In this document: positions 8,648 through 17,523 of the stretch, piece after piece | Position numbering within the stretch: the stretch's first letter is position 1 | Layout of the letters: each line of letters begins with the position of its first letter | Assembly: GCA_028824715.1 (NCBI GenBank) | Contig: JAPPCV010000021.1 | Coordinates: 1 to 64,000, forward strand | Source: Boseongicola sp. | Lineage (GTDB): Bacteria; Pseudomonadota; Alphaproteobacteria; Rhodobacterales; Rhodobacteraceae | Direction of reading: 5' to 3' | Length of the DNA stretch: 64,000 bases | The notes under the pieces: model-generated | Told to the model about the DNA's origin: nothing | Seen by the model: the letters and a program-made list of their open reading frames with translations, nothing else | Database searches by the model: none | Position numbers and translations under genes: made by a program

Positions 8648-9859
8648 ATGGTCTTCTGGTTGCTTGCAATTCTCGTCATTGCCGGAGTGGCCGGCGTGAT
8701 GGTCCTTGCATTGATGCGCACGCGTCGCGGCGAACTGGACGGTGCCGCCTCGGACGTGCAGGTCTATCGTGACCAGTTGAACGAGGTGGCGCGAGACGAG
8801 GCGCGCGGCGTGCTAGCCGAGACGGAAGCGGATGCGGCGCGCCTGGAGGTTTCCCGAAGGCTGCTGGATGCCGACCGGCGCGCGCGGGAGCGCGACGATC
8901 ACGCTCCGGGAAACCGGCGGCTTGCGGCGGGGATCATCGTCGCGACTCTGCTGGCAGGCGGAATCGGCATCTATCTGACGCAAGGCGCGCCGGGCACGCC
9001 CGATCTTCCAATGGAATCGCGGCTGGCGGCGCTGGAAGTGGCCGCGCGGGATCGCCCGAGCCAGAAGGAGGCCGAGACAGCGGCAGCGCCAAGCCTGCCT
9101 GGCCCAGGGACCGTGCCCGAGGACTTGCTGGAGTTGATGGAGCGGCTAAGGGCGGCCGTCATGGAACGCCCGTCCGACATCCAGGGCCTCACGCTCCTTG
9201 CAAGATACGAGGCCCGGTTGGGCAATTTTGCCGCCGCGCGCCGGGCGCAGGAAGAGCTCCTTGCTGCGAAGGGTGACGGAGTCACGACCGACGATCTCGC
9301 CAACGTGATCGAGATGATGGTCTTTTCGGCTGGAGGCCACGTTTCTCCGGAAGCCGAGGAATATGTCCGGCGCCTCCTTGCCGGCGATCCCGGAAACCGT
9401 GCGGGGCGCTACTTTCTCGGGCTGCTGCAGGCGCAGGTTGGCAGGCCGGATCTCGCCTTTCCGCTTTGGCGGGACCTGCTGGAGACCGGCACGGCGGACG
9501 AACCCTGGATGCCTGTGCTGCGCGCCGGAATCGCCGGAGTCGCTGCAGGCGCTGGCGTGACATATGAACCACCTGCCGTCCGAGGGCCCACCGCTGCCGA
9601 GATCGCGGCGGCAGAGGACATGGAGGCTGAAGACCGGGACGCCATGATCCGCGGAATGGTCGAGGGTCTTGCGGCGCGCCTTGCCCAGGAAGGCGGCAGG
9701 CCGGAAGAGTGGGCACAACTTGTCCACTCGCTCATGGTCCTGGGAGATGAACAGCGCGCGCGGCGCATCCTTGCCGAAGCCAGGGAGGTCTTTGGCGACG
9801 ACGAGGCGGCAATGGCAATCATCCGCGATGCGGGTGCGAGATCCGGGCTTGCCGAATGA
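8648..9859 (+). CDS. ccmI: Cytochrome c maturation protein CcmI
   Basis: 403 residues. ATG 8648 follows a GGGGAG ribosome site and opens directly with a membrane helix (VFWLLAILVIAGVAGVMVL). A basic/acidic loop (VYRDQLNEVARDEARG..AETEADAARLEVSRRLLDAD) and a second helix near residues 88-108 complete the CcmI membrane domain. The C-terminal part is helical with TPR-like repeats (DLLELMERLRAAVMERPSDIQGLTLLARY...). In alphaproteobacteria CcmI forms a holdase with CcmH/CcmF that delivers apocytochrome c for haem ligation in the periplasm. No other ccm gene is nearby. It overlaps ruvX by 4 bp (ATGA), so the two are translationally coupled. Confidence 0.9.
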   Translation: MVFWLLAILVIAGVAGVMVLALMRTRRGELDGAASDVQVYRDQLNEVARDEARGVLAETEADAARLEVSRRLLDADRRARERDDHAPGNRRLAAGIIVATLLAGGIGIYLTQGAPGTPDLPMESRLAALEVAARDRPSQKEAETAAAPSLPGPGTVPEDLLELMERLRAAVMERPSDIQGLTLLARYEARLGNFAAARRAQEELLAAKGDGVTTDDLANVIEMMVFSAGGHVSPEAEEYVRRLLAGDPGNRAGRYFLGLLQAQVGRPDLAFPLWRDLLETGTADEPWMPVLRAGIAGVAAGAGVTYEPPAVRGPTAAEIAAAEDMEAEDRDAMIRGMVEGLAARLAQEGGRPEEWAQLVHSLMVLGDEQRARRILAEAREVFGDDEAAMAIIRDAGARSGLAE

Positions 9860-10329
9860 TCTTTGGCGACATCGAATCACTTGCGGCGGAATTGCCCGCC
9901 TCCGGCGCCTTGGCCGGAATTGATCTCGGAACCGCAACGATCGGTGTTGCGGCGAGTGACACGCGCCGGCGCGTGGCGAGCCCCGTCGAGACGATCCGCA
10001 GGACGAAGCCTGGCAGGGACATCTCGGCCCTGATCGCGATCTGCGAACCACGGGAGGTCGTCGGGCTGATACTGGGACTGCCGCTCAACATGGACGGCTC
10101 GGAAGGCCCCCGCTGCCAGGCGACACGCGCATTTGCGAGAAACGTCGCGAGATCCACCGAACTTCCCATTGCCTTCTGGGACGAGCGGCTCTCGACAGTT
10201 GCGGCGGAACGTGCACTTCTGGAGGCCGACATGTCGCGCAGGCGTCGCGGCCAGGTCATTGATCACGTTGCCGCCTCCTACATTCTGCAGGGGGCGCTGG
10301 ACCGGATCTGCCATTTGGAGGCGACATGA
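9856..10329 (+). CDS. ruvX: Putative Holliday junction resolvase RuvX / pre-16S rRNA nuclease YqgF
   Basis: 157 residues with the YqgF RNase H-like fold: first-strand motif GIDLGTATIGVAASD with the catalytic Asp, then VVGLILGLPLNMDGSEG, FWDERLSTVAAE, and the final DHVAASYILQGALD with the last catalytic Asp. In E. coli the family processes the 5' end of 16S rRNA; a Holliday-junction role was proposed from structure. It starts inside the last codon of ccmI and ends overlapping the next gene by 4 bp, so three genes form one tightly packed operon. Confidence 0.92.
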   Translation: MIFGDIESLAAELPASGALAGIDLGTATIGVAASDTRRRVASPVETIRRTKPGRDISALIAICEPREVVGLILGLPLNMDGSEGPRCQATRAFARNVARSTELPIAFWDERLSTVAAERALLEADMSRRRRGQVIDHVAASYILQGALDRICHLEAT

Positions 10330-10556
10330 GCGACGACCTCTGGAAGCGCGACGACATCGAGAGCCCCTGCGTCCAGGTTTGCCTCATTCATCCAGATGCC
10401 GGGATCTGCCTCGGCTGTCACCGCACGGGCGAGGAAATCACGCTTTGGGGCCAGATGACTCCCGCGGAACGCGACAGGATCATGGCCGAACTGCCCGATC
10501 GAAAGTCCCGATTGCCCGGGCGACGTGGCGGACGAAGGGCGCGGATGCGCAGATAG
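10326..10556 (+). CDS. DUF1289 small Cys-containing protein
   Basis: 76 residues with the DUF1289 pattern: SPCVQVCLIHPDAGICLGCHRT, then W..MT..ER..I. The four cysteines in C-x3-C...C-x2-C spacing suggest metal or Fe-S binding, although the biochemical role of the family is not established. The tail is arginine-rich (RLPGRRGGRRARMRR). ATG 10326 overlaps the ruvX stop (ATGA). It ends 133 bp before the convergent mutL stop. Confidence 0.88.
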   Translation: MSDDLWKRDDIESPCVQVCLIHPDAGICLGCHRTGEEITLWGQMTPAERDRIMAELPDRKSRLPGRRGGRRARMRR

Positions 10557-10689
10557 ACGCCACGCGACCGGGCCGCTCGGGCACGCAGAACGCCCTGTCC
10601 TGGACTTGCTTGAAGTTCACGACCGAGGTCCTGCCGAGATGGCCGCCAAGACGTTCGACCCGTCAGTTCTGCCATTGCGTCCGCACGCG

Positions 10690-12525
10690 TCACCGGCGAC
10701 CGAAGAGCCTCTCGACATCGTGCATCTTCAGTTCCACGTACGTCGGCCGTCCGTGATTGCATTGGCCCGAGTTTGGCGTTGCCTCCATCTCGCGCAAAAG
10801 GGCGTTCATCTCTTCGGCTCGCATCAACCGGCCCGTCCGGACCGAGCCGTGACAGGCGATGCGAGACAGGACTGCGTCGACCCGCGCCCTGAGCGTCCCG
10901 CACGACCCTCCTGCCTCAAGTTCATCGGCAATGTCCTTCAGCAGTCGCGAGGCATCGACCTGGCCGAGGATCGCCGGCGTCTCCTGAACTGCAACCGCTC
11001 CTTGGCCGAACGGCTCGATCGCCAGCCCGAGTGCCTGCAGGTCCTCCGCATGTTCCAGGATTTCCGCAGCCATCTCTCCGAGCTCAACGATTTCCGGGAC
11101 CAGAAGCGCCTGCCGGGCGACCCCGGATTCGGCCAACTGAGCCTTCAGCCTCTCGTAGACGAGGCGCTCATGGGCGGCATGCGCGTCCACCAGGATGATG
11201 CCGTCCCGCGTCTGGGCAAGGATGAAGTTCTCGTGGAATTGCGCACGGGCCGCGCCGAGGGGGAAGTCCAGCCGCTCGTCTTCGGCATCCACGGGCTCGA
11301 CGCGCCCGGCGGCGACCCCGTCCATGTCCTGCAGGAAGCCGCCATCTCCTTGCGGCTCCTGCTCGACGACTTGTGCTCTTCCGCGCCCGGGCCGGTGGTC
11401 CATCTGGTAGACACGCGCTTCTCCCGGCGGCGCGCGAAACGCGCCGAGCACATCGGTTCCGATCGTGCTTGACGATCGGTGTCCGGCTTCCGCAAGCGCG
11501 TGCCGAAGGCCGGAAACGACAAGCCCGCGCGCCACGCCAGGTTCGCGAAACCGAACCTCGGACTTGGACGGGTGAACGTTCACGTCCACCAATGTGGGTT
11601 CGCAGTCGATGAAGATCGCGGCAGCGGCGTGCCGGTCCCGTCTCAGCACGTCCGAATAGCCAGCCCTGAGGGCGCCGATCAAGAGCCTGTCGCGGACGGG
11701 GCGGCCATTGACGAAAAAGTGCTGATGCACCGCGGACCCACGCGAAAAGGTCGGCAACGCCGCGAATCCGGTCATGTGCAGGCCGTCGCGCTTCGCATCG
11801 ACGGAAACGGCATTCTCGATGAAATCCTTCCCGAGAATGGCCTGGATGCGGCCCGACAGCGCTTGAACGGGATCGCCGGTCTCAGCGTGAACGGCGAAGA
11901 CCTTGCGCCTTGCGTCGGAGTGTTCGACGAGCAGCTCGAAGCCGGCATACGGCTCCGACATTGCCTGCCGCTTCACCACGTCAGTTACCGCCCGCATCTC
12001 GCCGCGTTCGCTGCGAAGGAACTTGAGGCGGGCCGGCGTGGCAAAGAAGAGGTCCCGCAGTTCCACCGTCGTGCCCAGCCCGCTCGCGGCAGGACGCACC
12101 GGTTCCACTGTTCCGGCGGCCGCCTCGATGACAGCGGCATCGCATCCCTTGGGTCGCGACGTGACGCTCAGCCGCCCGACTGCGGCAAGCGATGCCAGTG
12201 CCTCGCCGCGAAAGCCCAACGTGTGAATGTTCAGTAGATCCGACCCGTCTATCTTTGACGTCGCATGGCGCGCGAGAGCAAGCTGCAACTGATCCTCAGC
12301 GATGCCGCAACCGTCATCTTCCACTCGTATCAGGCGCTTGCCACCCTCGGCGACGACGACCGAAATCTGGCGCGCACCTGCATCAATCGCGTTTTCGACG
12401 AGTTCCTTCACCGCCGAGGCGGGTCGTTCGACGACCTCCCCGGCCGCAATGCGGTTGATCGCCGCGTCTTCCAGGCGGCGAATTGTCGGCTGCGCGCCAC
12501 TTATCTTGGGGTCCCTGGCAATCAC
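10690..12525 (-). CDS. mutL: DNA mismatch repair protein MutL
   Basis: 611 residues from GTG 12525, the last plausible start before the invariant IRRLEDAAINRIAAGEVVER. The GHKL ATPase motifs are all visible: ELVENAIDAG, VEDDGCGI, HATSKI, THGFRGEALASL-type TLGFRGEALAS, then the transducer domain. The C-terminal dimerisation domain has VDAHAAHERLVYE, a D-x-HA-x2-E-x4-E endonuclease-type motif (Ala in place of the usual Gln), CHGSVRTGRLM, and the terminal SGQCNHGRPTYVEL...LFGRR. MutL couples MutS mismatch recognition to strand incision. The upstream ATG at 12702 would add 59 unrelated residues and overlap yebC, so it is rejected. It is divergent from yebC. Confidence 0.93.
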   Translation of the reverse strand: MIARDPKISGAQPTIRRLEDAAINRIAAGEVVERPASAVKELVENAIDAGARQISVVVAEGGKRLIRVEDDGCGIAEDQLQLALARHATSKIDGSDLLNIHTLGFRGEALASLAAVGRLSVTSRPKGCDAAVIEAAAGTVEPVRPAASGLGTTVELRDLFFATPARLKFLRSERGEMRAVTDVVKRQAMSEPYAGFELLVEHSDARRKVFAVHAETGDPVQALSGRIQAILGKDFIENAVSVDAKRDGLHMTGFAALPTFSRGSAVHQHFFVNGRPVRDRLLIGALRAGYSDVLRRDRHAAAAIFIDCEPTLVDVNVHPSKSEVRFREPGVARGLVVSGLRHALAEAGHRSSSTIGTDVLGAFRAPPGEARVYQMDHRPGRGRAQVVEQEPQGDGGFLQDMDGVAAGRVEPVDAEDERLDFPLGAARAQFHENFILAQTRDGIILVDAHAAHERLVYERLKAQLAESGVARQALLVPEIVELGEMAAEILEHAEDLQALGLAIEPFGQGAVAVQETPAILGQVDASRLLKDIADELEAGGSCGTLRARVDAVLSRIACHGSVRTGRLMRAEEMNALLREMEATPNSGQCNHGRPTYVELKMHDVERLFGRR

Positions 12526-12677
12526 CACACAATTTGTAGCAGCACTTTGCGTTCGGGTCCATAGAAGGCATTGCCTCGGCCGGCAGCGCGCCGCTCGGGT
12601 CATCCCGCCCTTGCACGCAAGCCGCCACCTGCCATATATCCTCGGCCAACCCGCGAGGCGAAAGGGACCGAAACGCG

Positions 12678-13424
12678 ATGGCCGGCCACTCCAAATGGGC
12701 AAACATCCAGCACCGCAAGGGACGCCAGGACGCGGCCCGGTCCAAGCTGTTCTCGAAGCTCTCCAAGGAGATCACCGTTGCGGCAAAGCTCGGTGATCCC
12801 GACCCGGAAAAGAACCCGCGGCTGCGGCTGGCCGTGAAGGACGCGAAGGCGAACTCGGTCCCAAAGGATGTCATCGCGCGCGCGATTTCCAGGTCCCAGG
12901 CCGGGGAAGGCGATGAATTCGAGGAAATCCGCTACGAAGGATACGGGCCGGGCGGCGTTGCGGTCATCGTCGAAGCGCTGACTGACAACCGGAACCGGAC
13001 CGCGTCAACCGTGCGCGCCTGCTTCGACAAGCACGGCGGCAACCTCGGCGAAACCGGCTCCGTGAGCTTCATGTTCGAACGCAAGGGCGAAATCGTCTAC
13101 CCAGCATCTGCCGGCGAAGAGGACACGGTCATGATGGCGGCCATAGAGGCCGGCGCGGAGGACATTGAATCCGACGAGGACGGTCATGTCATCCTGACTG
13201 CCGACGCAGAACTGAACGATGTCTCCAGGGCGCTCGATGCGGACTTGGGCGAGGCGGAATCAACCAAGCTGATCTGGAAGCCCACGACCGTCGCCGAACT
13301 GGACCTCGAGGGATTCCAGAAACTCGTGCGCCTGATCGACGCGTTGGAGAACGACGACGACATCCAGCGCGTGACGGCGAATCTTGAGGTTCCCGAGGAG
13401 TTCATGGCGCAGCTTTCGGCCTGA
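12678..13424 (+). CDS. yebC: YebC/PmpR-family regulatory protein
   Basis: 248 residues beginning [20 protein letters not shown], the invariant YebC start, preceded by AAAGGGA. Further hallmarks are [54 protein letters not shown] and [18 protein letters not shown]. Members are reported as transcriptional repressors (for example PmpR) and, more recently, as factors that help ribosomes through proline-rich stretches; which applies here cannot be told. It is 13 bp upstream of tgt and probably co-transcribed with it. Confidence 0.95.
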   Translation: MAGHSKWANIQHRKGRQDAARSKLFSKLSKEITVAAKLGDPDPEKNPRLRLAVKDAKANSVPKDVIARAISRSQAGEGDEFEEIRYEGYGPGGVAVIVEALTDNRNRTASTVRACFDKHGGNLGETGSVSFMFERKGEIVYPASAGEEDTVMMAAIEAGAEDIESDEDGHVILTADAELNDVSRALDADLGEAESTKLIWKPTTVAELDLEGFQKLVRLIDALENDDDIQRVTANLEVPEEFMAQLSA

Positions 13425-13437
13425 ACCGGGCCCGCCC

Positions 13438-14568
13438 ATGACAGAAAGCCCTTCCTTCAGGCTGAACGCCACGGACGGCAGGGCGCGTTCGGGCGTGATC
13501 AGGACAGGGCGCGGCGAAGTGCGGACTCCGGCGTTCATGCCTGTCGGCACTGCGGGCACGGTGAAGGCCATGCTGCCTGAAAGCGTTGCGGCGACAGGCG
13601 CGGACATCCTCCTCGGCAACACGTATCACTTGATGCTGCGGCCCGGCGCCGAGCGGGTCGCGGACCTGGGAGGACTTCACGGGTTCATGAACTGGGACAA
13701 GCCCATCCTTACGGATTCCGGCGGGTTTCAGGTCATGAGCCTTGCCGGAATGAGAAAGGTGGCCGAAGAAGGCGTCCGATTCACTTCTCATGTCGACGGC
13801 TCCCGGCACATGCTTTCGCCGGAACGTTCCATGGAGATCCAGCGTTTGCTGGGAAGCGACATCGTCATGTGCTTCGACGAGTGCCTCGCCCTGCCCGCCC
13901 CCGACAAGGCGATCGCGAAGAGCATGCGCCTTTCGATGCGATGGGCAGAGCGATCGAAGGCCGCGTTCGGAGAGCGACCGGGACATGCGCTCTTCGGAAT
14001 CCAGCAAGGCGGACTCAATCGGGAGTTGCGGGAGGAAAGTGCCGAGGCGCTCGTTGCCATTGGATTCGATGGGTATGCAATTGGCGGGCTGGCCGTCGGC
14101 GAAGGCCAGGACGCGACGTTCGCCGTGCTCGACCATGCAGCTCCAATGCTCCCTCACGACAAGCCGCGCTATCTCATGGGCGTCGGCAAGCCCGATGACA
14201 TCGTCGGTGCCGCAAGGCGCGGGATCGACATGATGGACTGCGTGCTGCCGTCACGGTCTGGCCGCACCGGTCAGGCATTCACGCGCCGTGGTACCGTCAA
14301 CTTGAAGAACGCCAGGCATGCGAGCGACCCGCGACCGCTGGACGATTCGTGCACCTGTCCCGCGTGCCGAAGCTACAGCCGGGCCTACCTTCACCACGTC
14401 TTCCGCGCCGGAGAGATGATTTCGGGGATGCTCCTCACTTGGCACAACCTTCACTATTATCAGGACCTCATGTCCGGAATCCGCGATGCCATCAGGGAAG
14501 GGCGGTTTCTCGCATTCGAAGACGAATTCCATGCGCTCCGCGCTGAAGGCGACATAGCGCCGCTCTGA
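13438..14568 (+). CDS. tgt: tRNA-guanine transglycosylase (queuine tRNA-ribosyltransferase)
   Basis: 376 residues. The enzyme exchanges guanine-34 for preQ1 in tRNAs with GUN anticodons, on the way to queuosine. Catalytic Asp93 lies in [12 protein letters not shown] and nucleophile Asp267 in [16 protein letters not shown] and GGLAVGE line the pocket. Zn ligands are Cys305, Cys307, Cys310 and His336 (CTCPAC...WHNLHYY). ATG 13438 is chosen because the conserved part begins at once ([15 protein letters not shown]); an in-frame ATG at 13384 lies inside yebC. queA, often beside tgt, is not in the window. Confidence 0.95.
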   Translation: MTESPSFRLNATDGRARSGVIRTGRGEVRTPAFMPVGTAGTVKAMLPESVAATGADILLGNTYHLMLRPGAERVADLGGLHGFMNWDKPILTDSGGFQVMSLAGMRKVAEEGVRFTSHVDGSRHMLSPERSMEIQRLLGSDIVMCFDECLALPAPDKAIAKSMRLSMRWAERSKAAFGERPGHALFGIQQGGLNRELREESAEALVAIGFDGYAIGGLAVGEGQDATFAVLDHAAPMLPHDKPRYLMGVGKPDDIVGAARRGIDMMDCVLPSRSGRTGQAFTRRGTVNLKNARHASDPRPLDDSCTCPACRSYSRAYLHHVFRAGEMISGMLLTWHNLHYYQDLMSGIRDAIREGRFLAFEDEFHALRAEGDIAPL

Positions 14569-14931
14569 CCGTTGCAGCGAATTGAACGCCGACTGTTCGC
14601 CTCCGCATCGCCGCGGTCACCCACGATCTTCAAGCGAACGGGCCTTGGTGCAGCGTGTCCTTCGACGGCACTCTCGTTGCCGGCGGCGCTGAATCGCGGC
14701 CGGACGACGGCGTGAATCCATGGCGGTCAGCTTGTGTCCTGACACCAAGGGCGAGCGTTCCGGACGAAGTCGTTCAGGCTCGCCAATGCAGTAGCCAAAC
14801 AGGCTCGCCGGCGCTTCACTCGGTGGGCGGAATTCTCCGCACACCGTCGAAGGGCACGGGCGCAGCCGACTTTCCCAACCTCGAAGTCGAGGCAGGCGGC
14901 ACGTCGGCGAATCCTGCCGGTCGACATCGGT
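14569..14931. other. Intergenic region downstream of tgt and higA
   Basis: 363 bp between the convergent tgt and higA stops. No gene is recognised. It contains the 16-bp sequence at 14732-14747 that recurs at 15522-15537 on the other side of higBA. Confidence 0.4.
14732..14747 (+). repeat. 16-bp direct repeat flanking higBA (left copy)
   Basis: TTGTGTCCTGACACCA. It matches 15522-15537 at 15 of 16 positions, in the same orientation, 790 bp away. The core GTGTC-CT-GACAC is a perfect dyad. The pair brackets the higBA genes and may be a footprint of the module's insertion or a pair of binding sites. Confidence 0.4.
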
Positions 14932-15222
14932 TCACGACACCGGTGCCAAGCGCGTGACCTTGATGCGATGCGCCCGCTTCTCTGCCTGTGCCAGCTCCCA
15001 GGCAGACTGGAGCCGGTACCACGCGCCCGCGCCCCCTCCGAACGCCTTGTCAAGGCGGATCGCCATCTCGGGGGAAATTCCTGAACGGCAATTGACGATG
15101 TCCGACAGCTGCTTTCGACTGACCCCAAGCCGGCGTGCCGCTTCGGTAACGGTGATCCCCAACGGCTCCAGGCAGTCGTGCCGTACGGAAAGCCCGGGAT
15201 GGGGGGGATGTTTCATCGGCAT
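14932..15222 (-). CDS. higA: HigA-family antitoxin
   Basis: 96 residues with the XRE helix-turn-helix of the HigA (addiction module antidote) family: [37 protein letters not shown] and [15 protein letters not shown], ending [16 protein letters not shown]. It neutralises HigB and represses the operon. It follows higB by 12 bp, the toxin-first order typical of higBA. Confidence 0.92.
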   Translation of the reverse strand: MPMKHPPHPGLSVRHDCLEPLGITVTEAARRLGVSRKQLSDIVNCRSGISPEMAIRLDKAFGGGAGAWYRLQSAWELAQAEKRAHRIKVTRLAPVS

Positions 15223-15234
15223 GATCCGATCCTC

Positions 15235-15513
15235 CTAGTGACAGTCAACAAGGTCCACATCGGTGACGTTTCCTCCGTCGAAACGGAAGACGATGCGCCA
15301 GTTGCCGGACACGCGAACCGCCCAATGTCCTGCCAGGTCGCCTTTCAGCGGGTGGAGGCCGAACCCCGGCAGGTTCATGTCTCCCGGCGCCGTCGCTACG
15401 TCGAGACGGGCGAGAATGCGCTCGATCCTTGCGACCTGTCCAGGCGAGACCCTCCGCCGGTCACCTGTCTCGAACAGACGTTCCACGCCCCGATGACGAA
15501 AACCAGGAAGCAT
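15235..15513 (-). CDS. higB: HigB/RelE-family toxin
   Basis: 92 residues: MLPGFRHRGVERLFETGDRR, then the RelE-like core ending LHPLKGDLAGHWAVRVSGNWRIVFRF and VDLVDCH. HigB toxins are ribosome-dependent mRNA interferases; the basic/aromatic residues of the C-terminal strand (K, R, W-R, F-R-F) are kept, so the toxin looks functional. ATG 15513 is chosen because family members begin at the FRH.G..RFFETG motif; an upstream in-frame ATG at 15687 would add 58 unrelated residues. It is divergent from the PpiD-like gene and shares the 167-bp control region that contains the 15522-15537 repeat. Confidence 0.92.
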   Translation of the reverse strand: MLPGFRHRGVERLFETGDRRRVSPGQVARIERILARLDVATAPGDMNLPGFGLHPLKGDLAGHWAVRVSGNWRIVFRFDGGNVTDVDLVDCH

Positions 15514-15521
15514 GAGCGCGT

Positions 15522-15537
15522 TTGTGACCTGACACCA
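15522..15537 (+). repeat. 16-bp direct repeat flanking higBA (right copy), possible operator
   Basis: TTGTGACCTGACACCA, 9 bp upstream of the higB start, i.e. in the expected promoter/operator zone of the module. One mismatch to 14732-14747. It could be a HigA binding site or an insertion footprint. Confidence 0.35.
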
Positions 15538-15680
15538 CTCAGACCACGATCCGGAATGTCCGCGAGTCACGGCCGTCATCCGGACAGGCCCGTTTGCCCG
15601 GCCCGGGCTGACGCGCGGCACTTGCCCTGAGCCGGAGCCTCGGCTAGGACGTCGCGACCCGGAACCGGAGGCAAGGTCAC

Positions 15681-17522
15681 ATGGCAAAGGACAAGGTAAA
15701 GAGCACCGGCACGTTCGTGATCATGGCCCTGCTCATTCTCGGACTGGCCGGCTTTGGCGTGACGAATTTCGGCGGCTCGGCAGGGTCCGTGGCCACGGTC
15801 GGCCAGGCCGAGGTCGGCATCAACGACTACGCGCGCGCCGTATTTTCCAGGATGCAAAGACTGGAGCAGCAGACCGGGCAGTCGGTGACGTTTCAGGATG
15901 TTCGCAATTTCGGCCTGGACAGCGCCGTGCTAGCCCAGCTCATAAATTCGGCCGCTGTCGAAAGCGAAGCGGCGACGCTCGGCATCTCGGCCGGCGATGA
16001 AACCGTGGGGGACCGCATCCAGTCGCTGCCAGAGTTCCGCGATGCCTCCGGTGAGTTCGATCGGCAGGTCTACGAGTTCGCGCTTGAACGGGCCGGGTTG
16101 GACGCCAGCGATTTCGAGGCCGAGGTCAGAAGCGATGTCGCCGAGGAACTGTTGCGAAACGCGATTCTCGGTGGCACCCGAGCGCCCGACATCCTTGTCA
16201 ATACGCTGTTCAACCACGAACGCGAGACCCGCGACGTGACATGGGCTCGGCTGACTGCCGAGGACCTGGAAGCACCGATCCCAAATCCTGCAGAAGGCGA
16301 ACTTGCAAGCTACCATCGGGAGAATCCAGATCCCTTCACGCGGCCCGAGACGAAGACGGTCCGCTACGCCTTGCTGACGCCCGATGATCTGGCTGGGCAG
16401 ATCAATGTCGACGACGAGCAGCTTCGTGCACTGTACGAGTCGCGCGTCGACGAGTTCGTTCAGCCTGAGAGGCGTCTGGTCGAACGCCTCGTGTTCACGA
16501 CCGATGCGCAGGCGTCAGCAGCCAAGAATCGCATTGACGGCGATGAAGCCAGCTTCGATTCCCTGGTGGCGGAGCGTGGTCTCGATCTCTCGGATGTCGA
16601 TCTCGGCGATGTTGCGGAGGAGGACCTTGGCGAGGCCGCAGCCGAGGTATTCGCATTGGAAGCGCCCGGCGTCGTGGGCCCGCTTCCGTCCGAACTGGGA
16701 CCGGCGCTCTACCGCATGAACGGCATCCTGGCCAGCCAGGAAACCAGCTTTGAAGGCGCCAGGGAAATGCTTCGGCAGGAGGCCGCCCTCGATCGGGCCA
16801 GGCGGCAGATCCTGGAGCTGGTGCCGGAAGTCGAGGATCTCCTCGCGGGCGGGGCGGACATGGCCATGCTGGCGGAGCGGACCGACATGACGGAAGGGCG
16901 GATCGAATGGAACGAGGACGTCTTTGACGGAATTGCGGCCCACACGGAATTTCGCGCAACGGCAGCACGCACCGGGACGGACACGTTCCCCGAAGTGGTC
17001 GAACTGGAAGACGGCGGCATTTTCGCCATGAGCGTGGACGAGATCCATGAACCTGAACTCCTTCCGCTGAGTGACGTGCGCGAAGAGGTCACCGCGGCGC
17101 TGGTCCGCGCCCGAACGGAGGAGGCGCTGATGGCCCAGGCGGAAGGACTTGCCGATCAACTGCGCGGAGGCCGGGAAATGGCCGCGCTCAACCTGAACCT
17201 GGAATCGGATCGAGACCTCCCGCGCAACGGGTTTGTCGATGGCACGGCACCGGGTTTCATAGAGGCTCTCTTCGACATGAAGCGTGACGAGATCCGGGTT
17301 CTGTCCTTCGATGGCGAGGCGTGGCTGATGCGGCTGGACAAGATCACGAAACCTGACCTGGGTTCGCCGGACACGGCGGCGGAACGGGATGCGTTTGCGG
17401 CATGGATCGCGACGGGACTGTCCGGCGGCATTCTGAATGCCTACACGCAGGCCTTGGTCGAGCAGGCCGAAGTCGAAGTGGACCAGGCTGCACTCAATGC
17501 CGTCCACGCGCAATTGCGCTGA
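15681..17522 (+). CDS. PpiD/SurA-like membrane-anchored periplasmic chaperone
   Basis: 613 residues. A single N-terminal membrane helix (FVIMALLILGLAGFGVTNFG) with a large periplasmic part fits PpiD topology. A SurA/PpiD N-terminal chaperone region follows (VATVGQAEVGINDYARAVFSRMQRLEQQ.G, SLPEFRD.SGEFDRQVYEFALERAGL). The middle (VQPERRLVERLVFTTDAQA...GVVGPLPSELGPALYRM) corresponds to the parvulin-like domain. Such proteins help outer-membrane and secreted proteins fold after export. ATG 15681 follows GGAGGCAAGGTC. trpE starts 1 bp after its stop, so the two genes share a transcript, an arrangement remembered from other Rhodobacterales. Confidence 0.85.
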   Translation: MAKDKVKSTGTFVIMALLILGLAGFGVTNFGGSAGSVATVGQAEVGINDYARAVFSRMQRLEQQTGQSVTFQDVRNFGLDSAVLAQLINSAAVESEAATLGISAGDETVGDRIQSLPEFRDASGEFDRQVYEFALERAGLDASDFEAEVRSDVAEELLRNAILGGTRAPDILVNTLFNHERETRDVTWARLTAEDLEAPIPNPAEGELASYHRENPDPFTRPETKTVRYALLTPDDLAGQINVDDEQLRALYESRVDEFVQPERRLVERLVFTTDAQASAAKNRIDGDEASFDSLVAERGLDLSDVDLGDVAEEDLGEAAAEVFALEAPGVVGPLPSELGPALYRMNGILASQETSFEGAREMLRQEAALDRARRQILELVPEVEDLLAGGADMAMLAERTDMTEGRIEWNEDVFDGIAAHTEFRATAARTGTDTFPEVVELEDGGIFAMSVDEIHEPELLPLSDVREEVTAALVRARTEEALMAQAEGLADQLRGGREMAALNLNLESDRDLPRNGFVDGTAPGFIEALFDMKRDEIRVLSFDGEAWLMRLDKITKPDLGSPDTAAERDAFAAWIATGLSGGILNAYTQALVEQAEVEVDQAALNAVHAQLR

Positions 17523-17523
17523 C

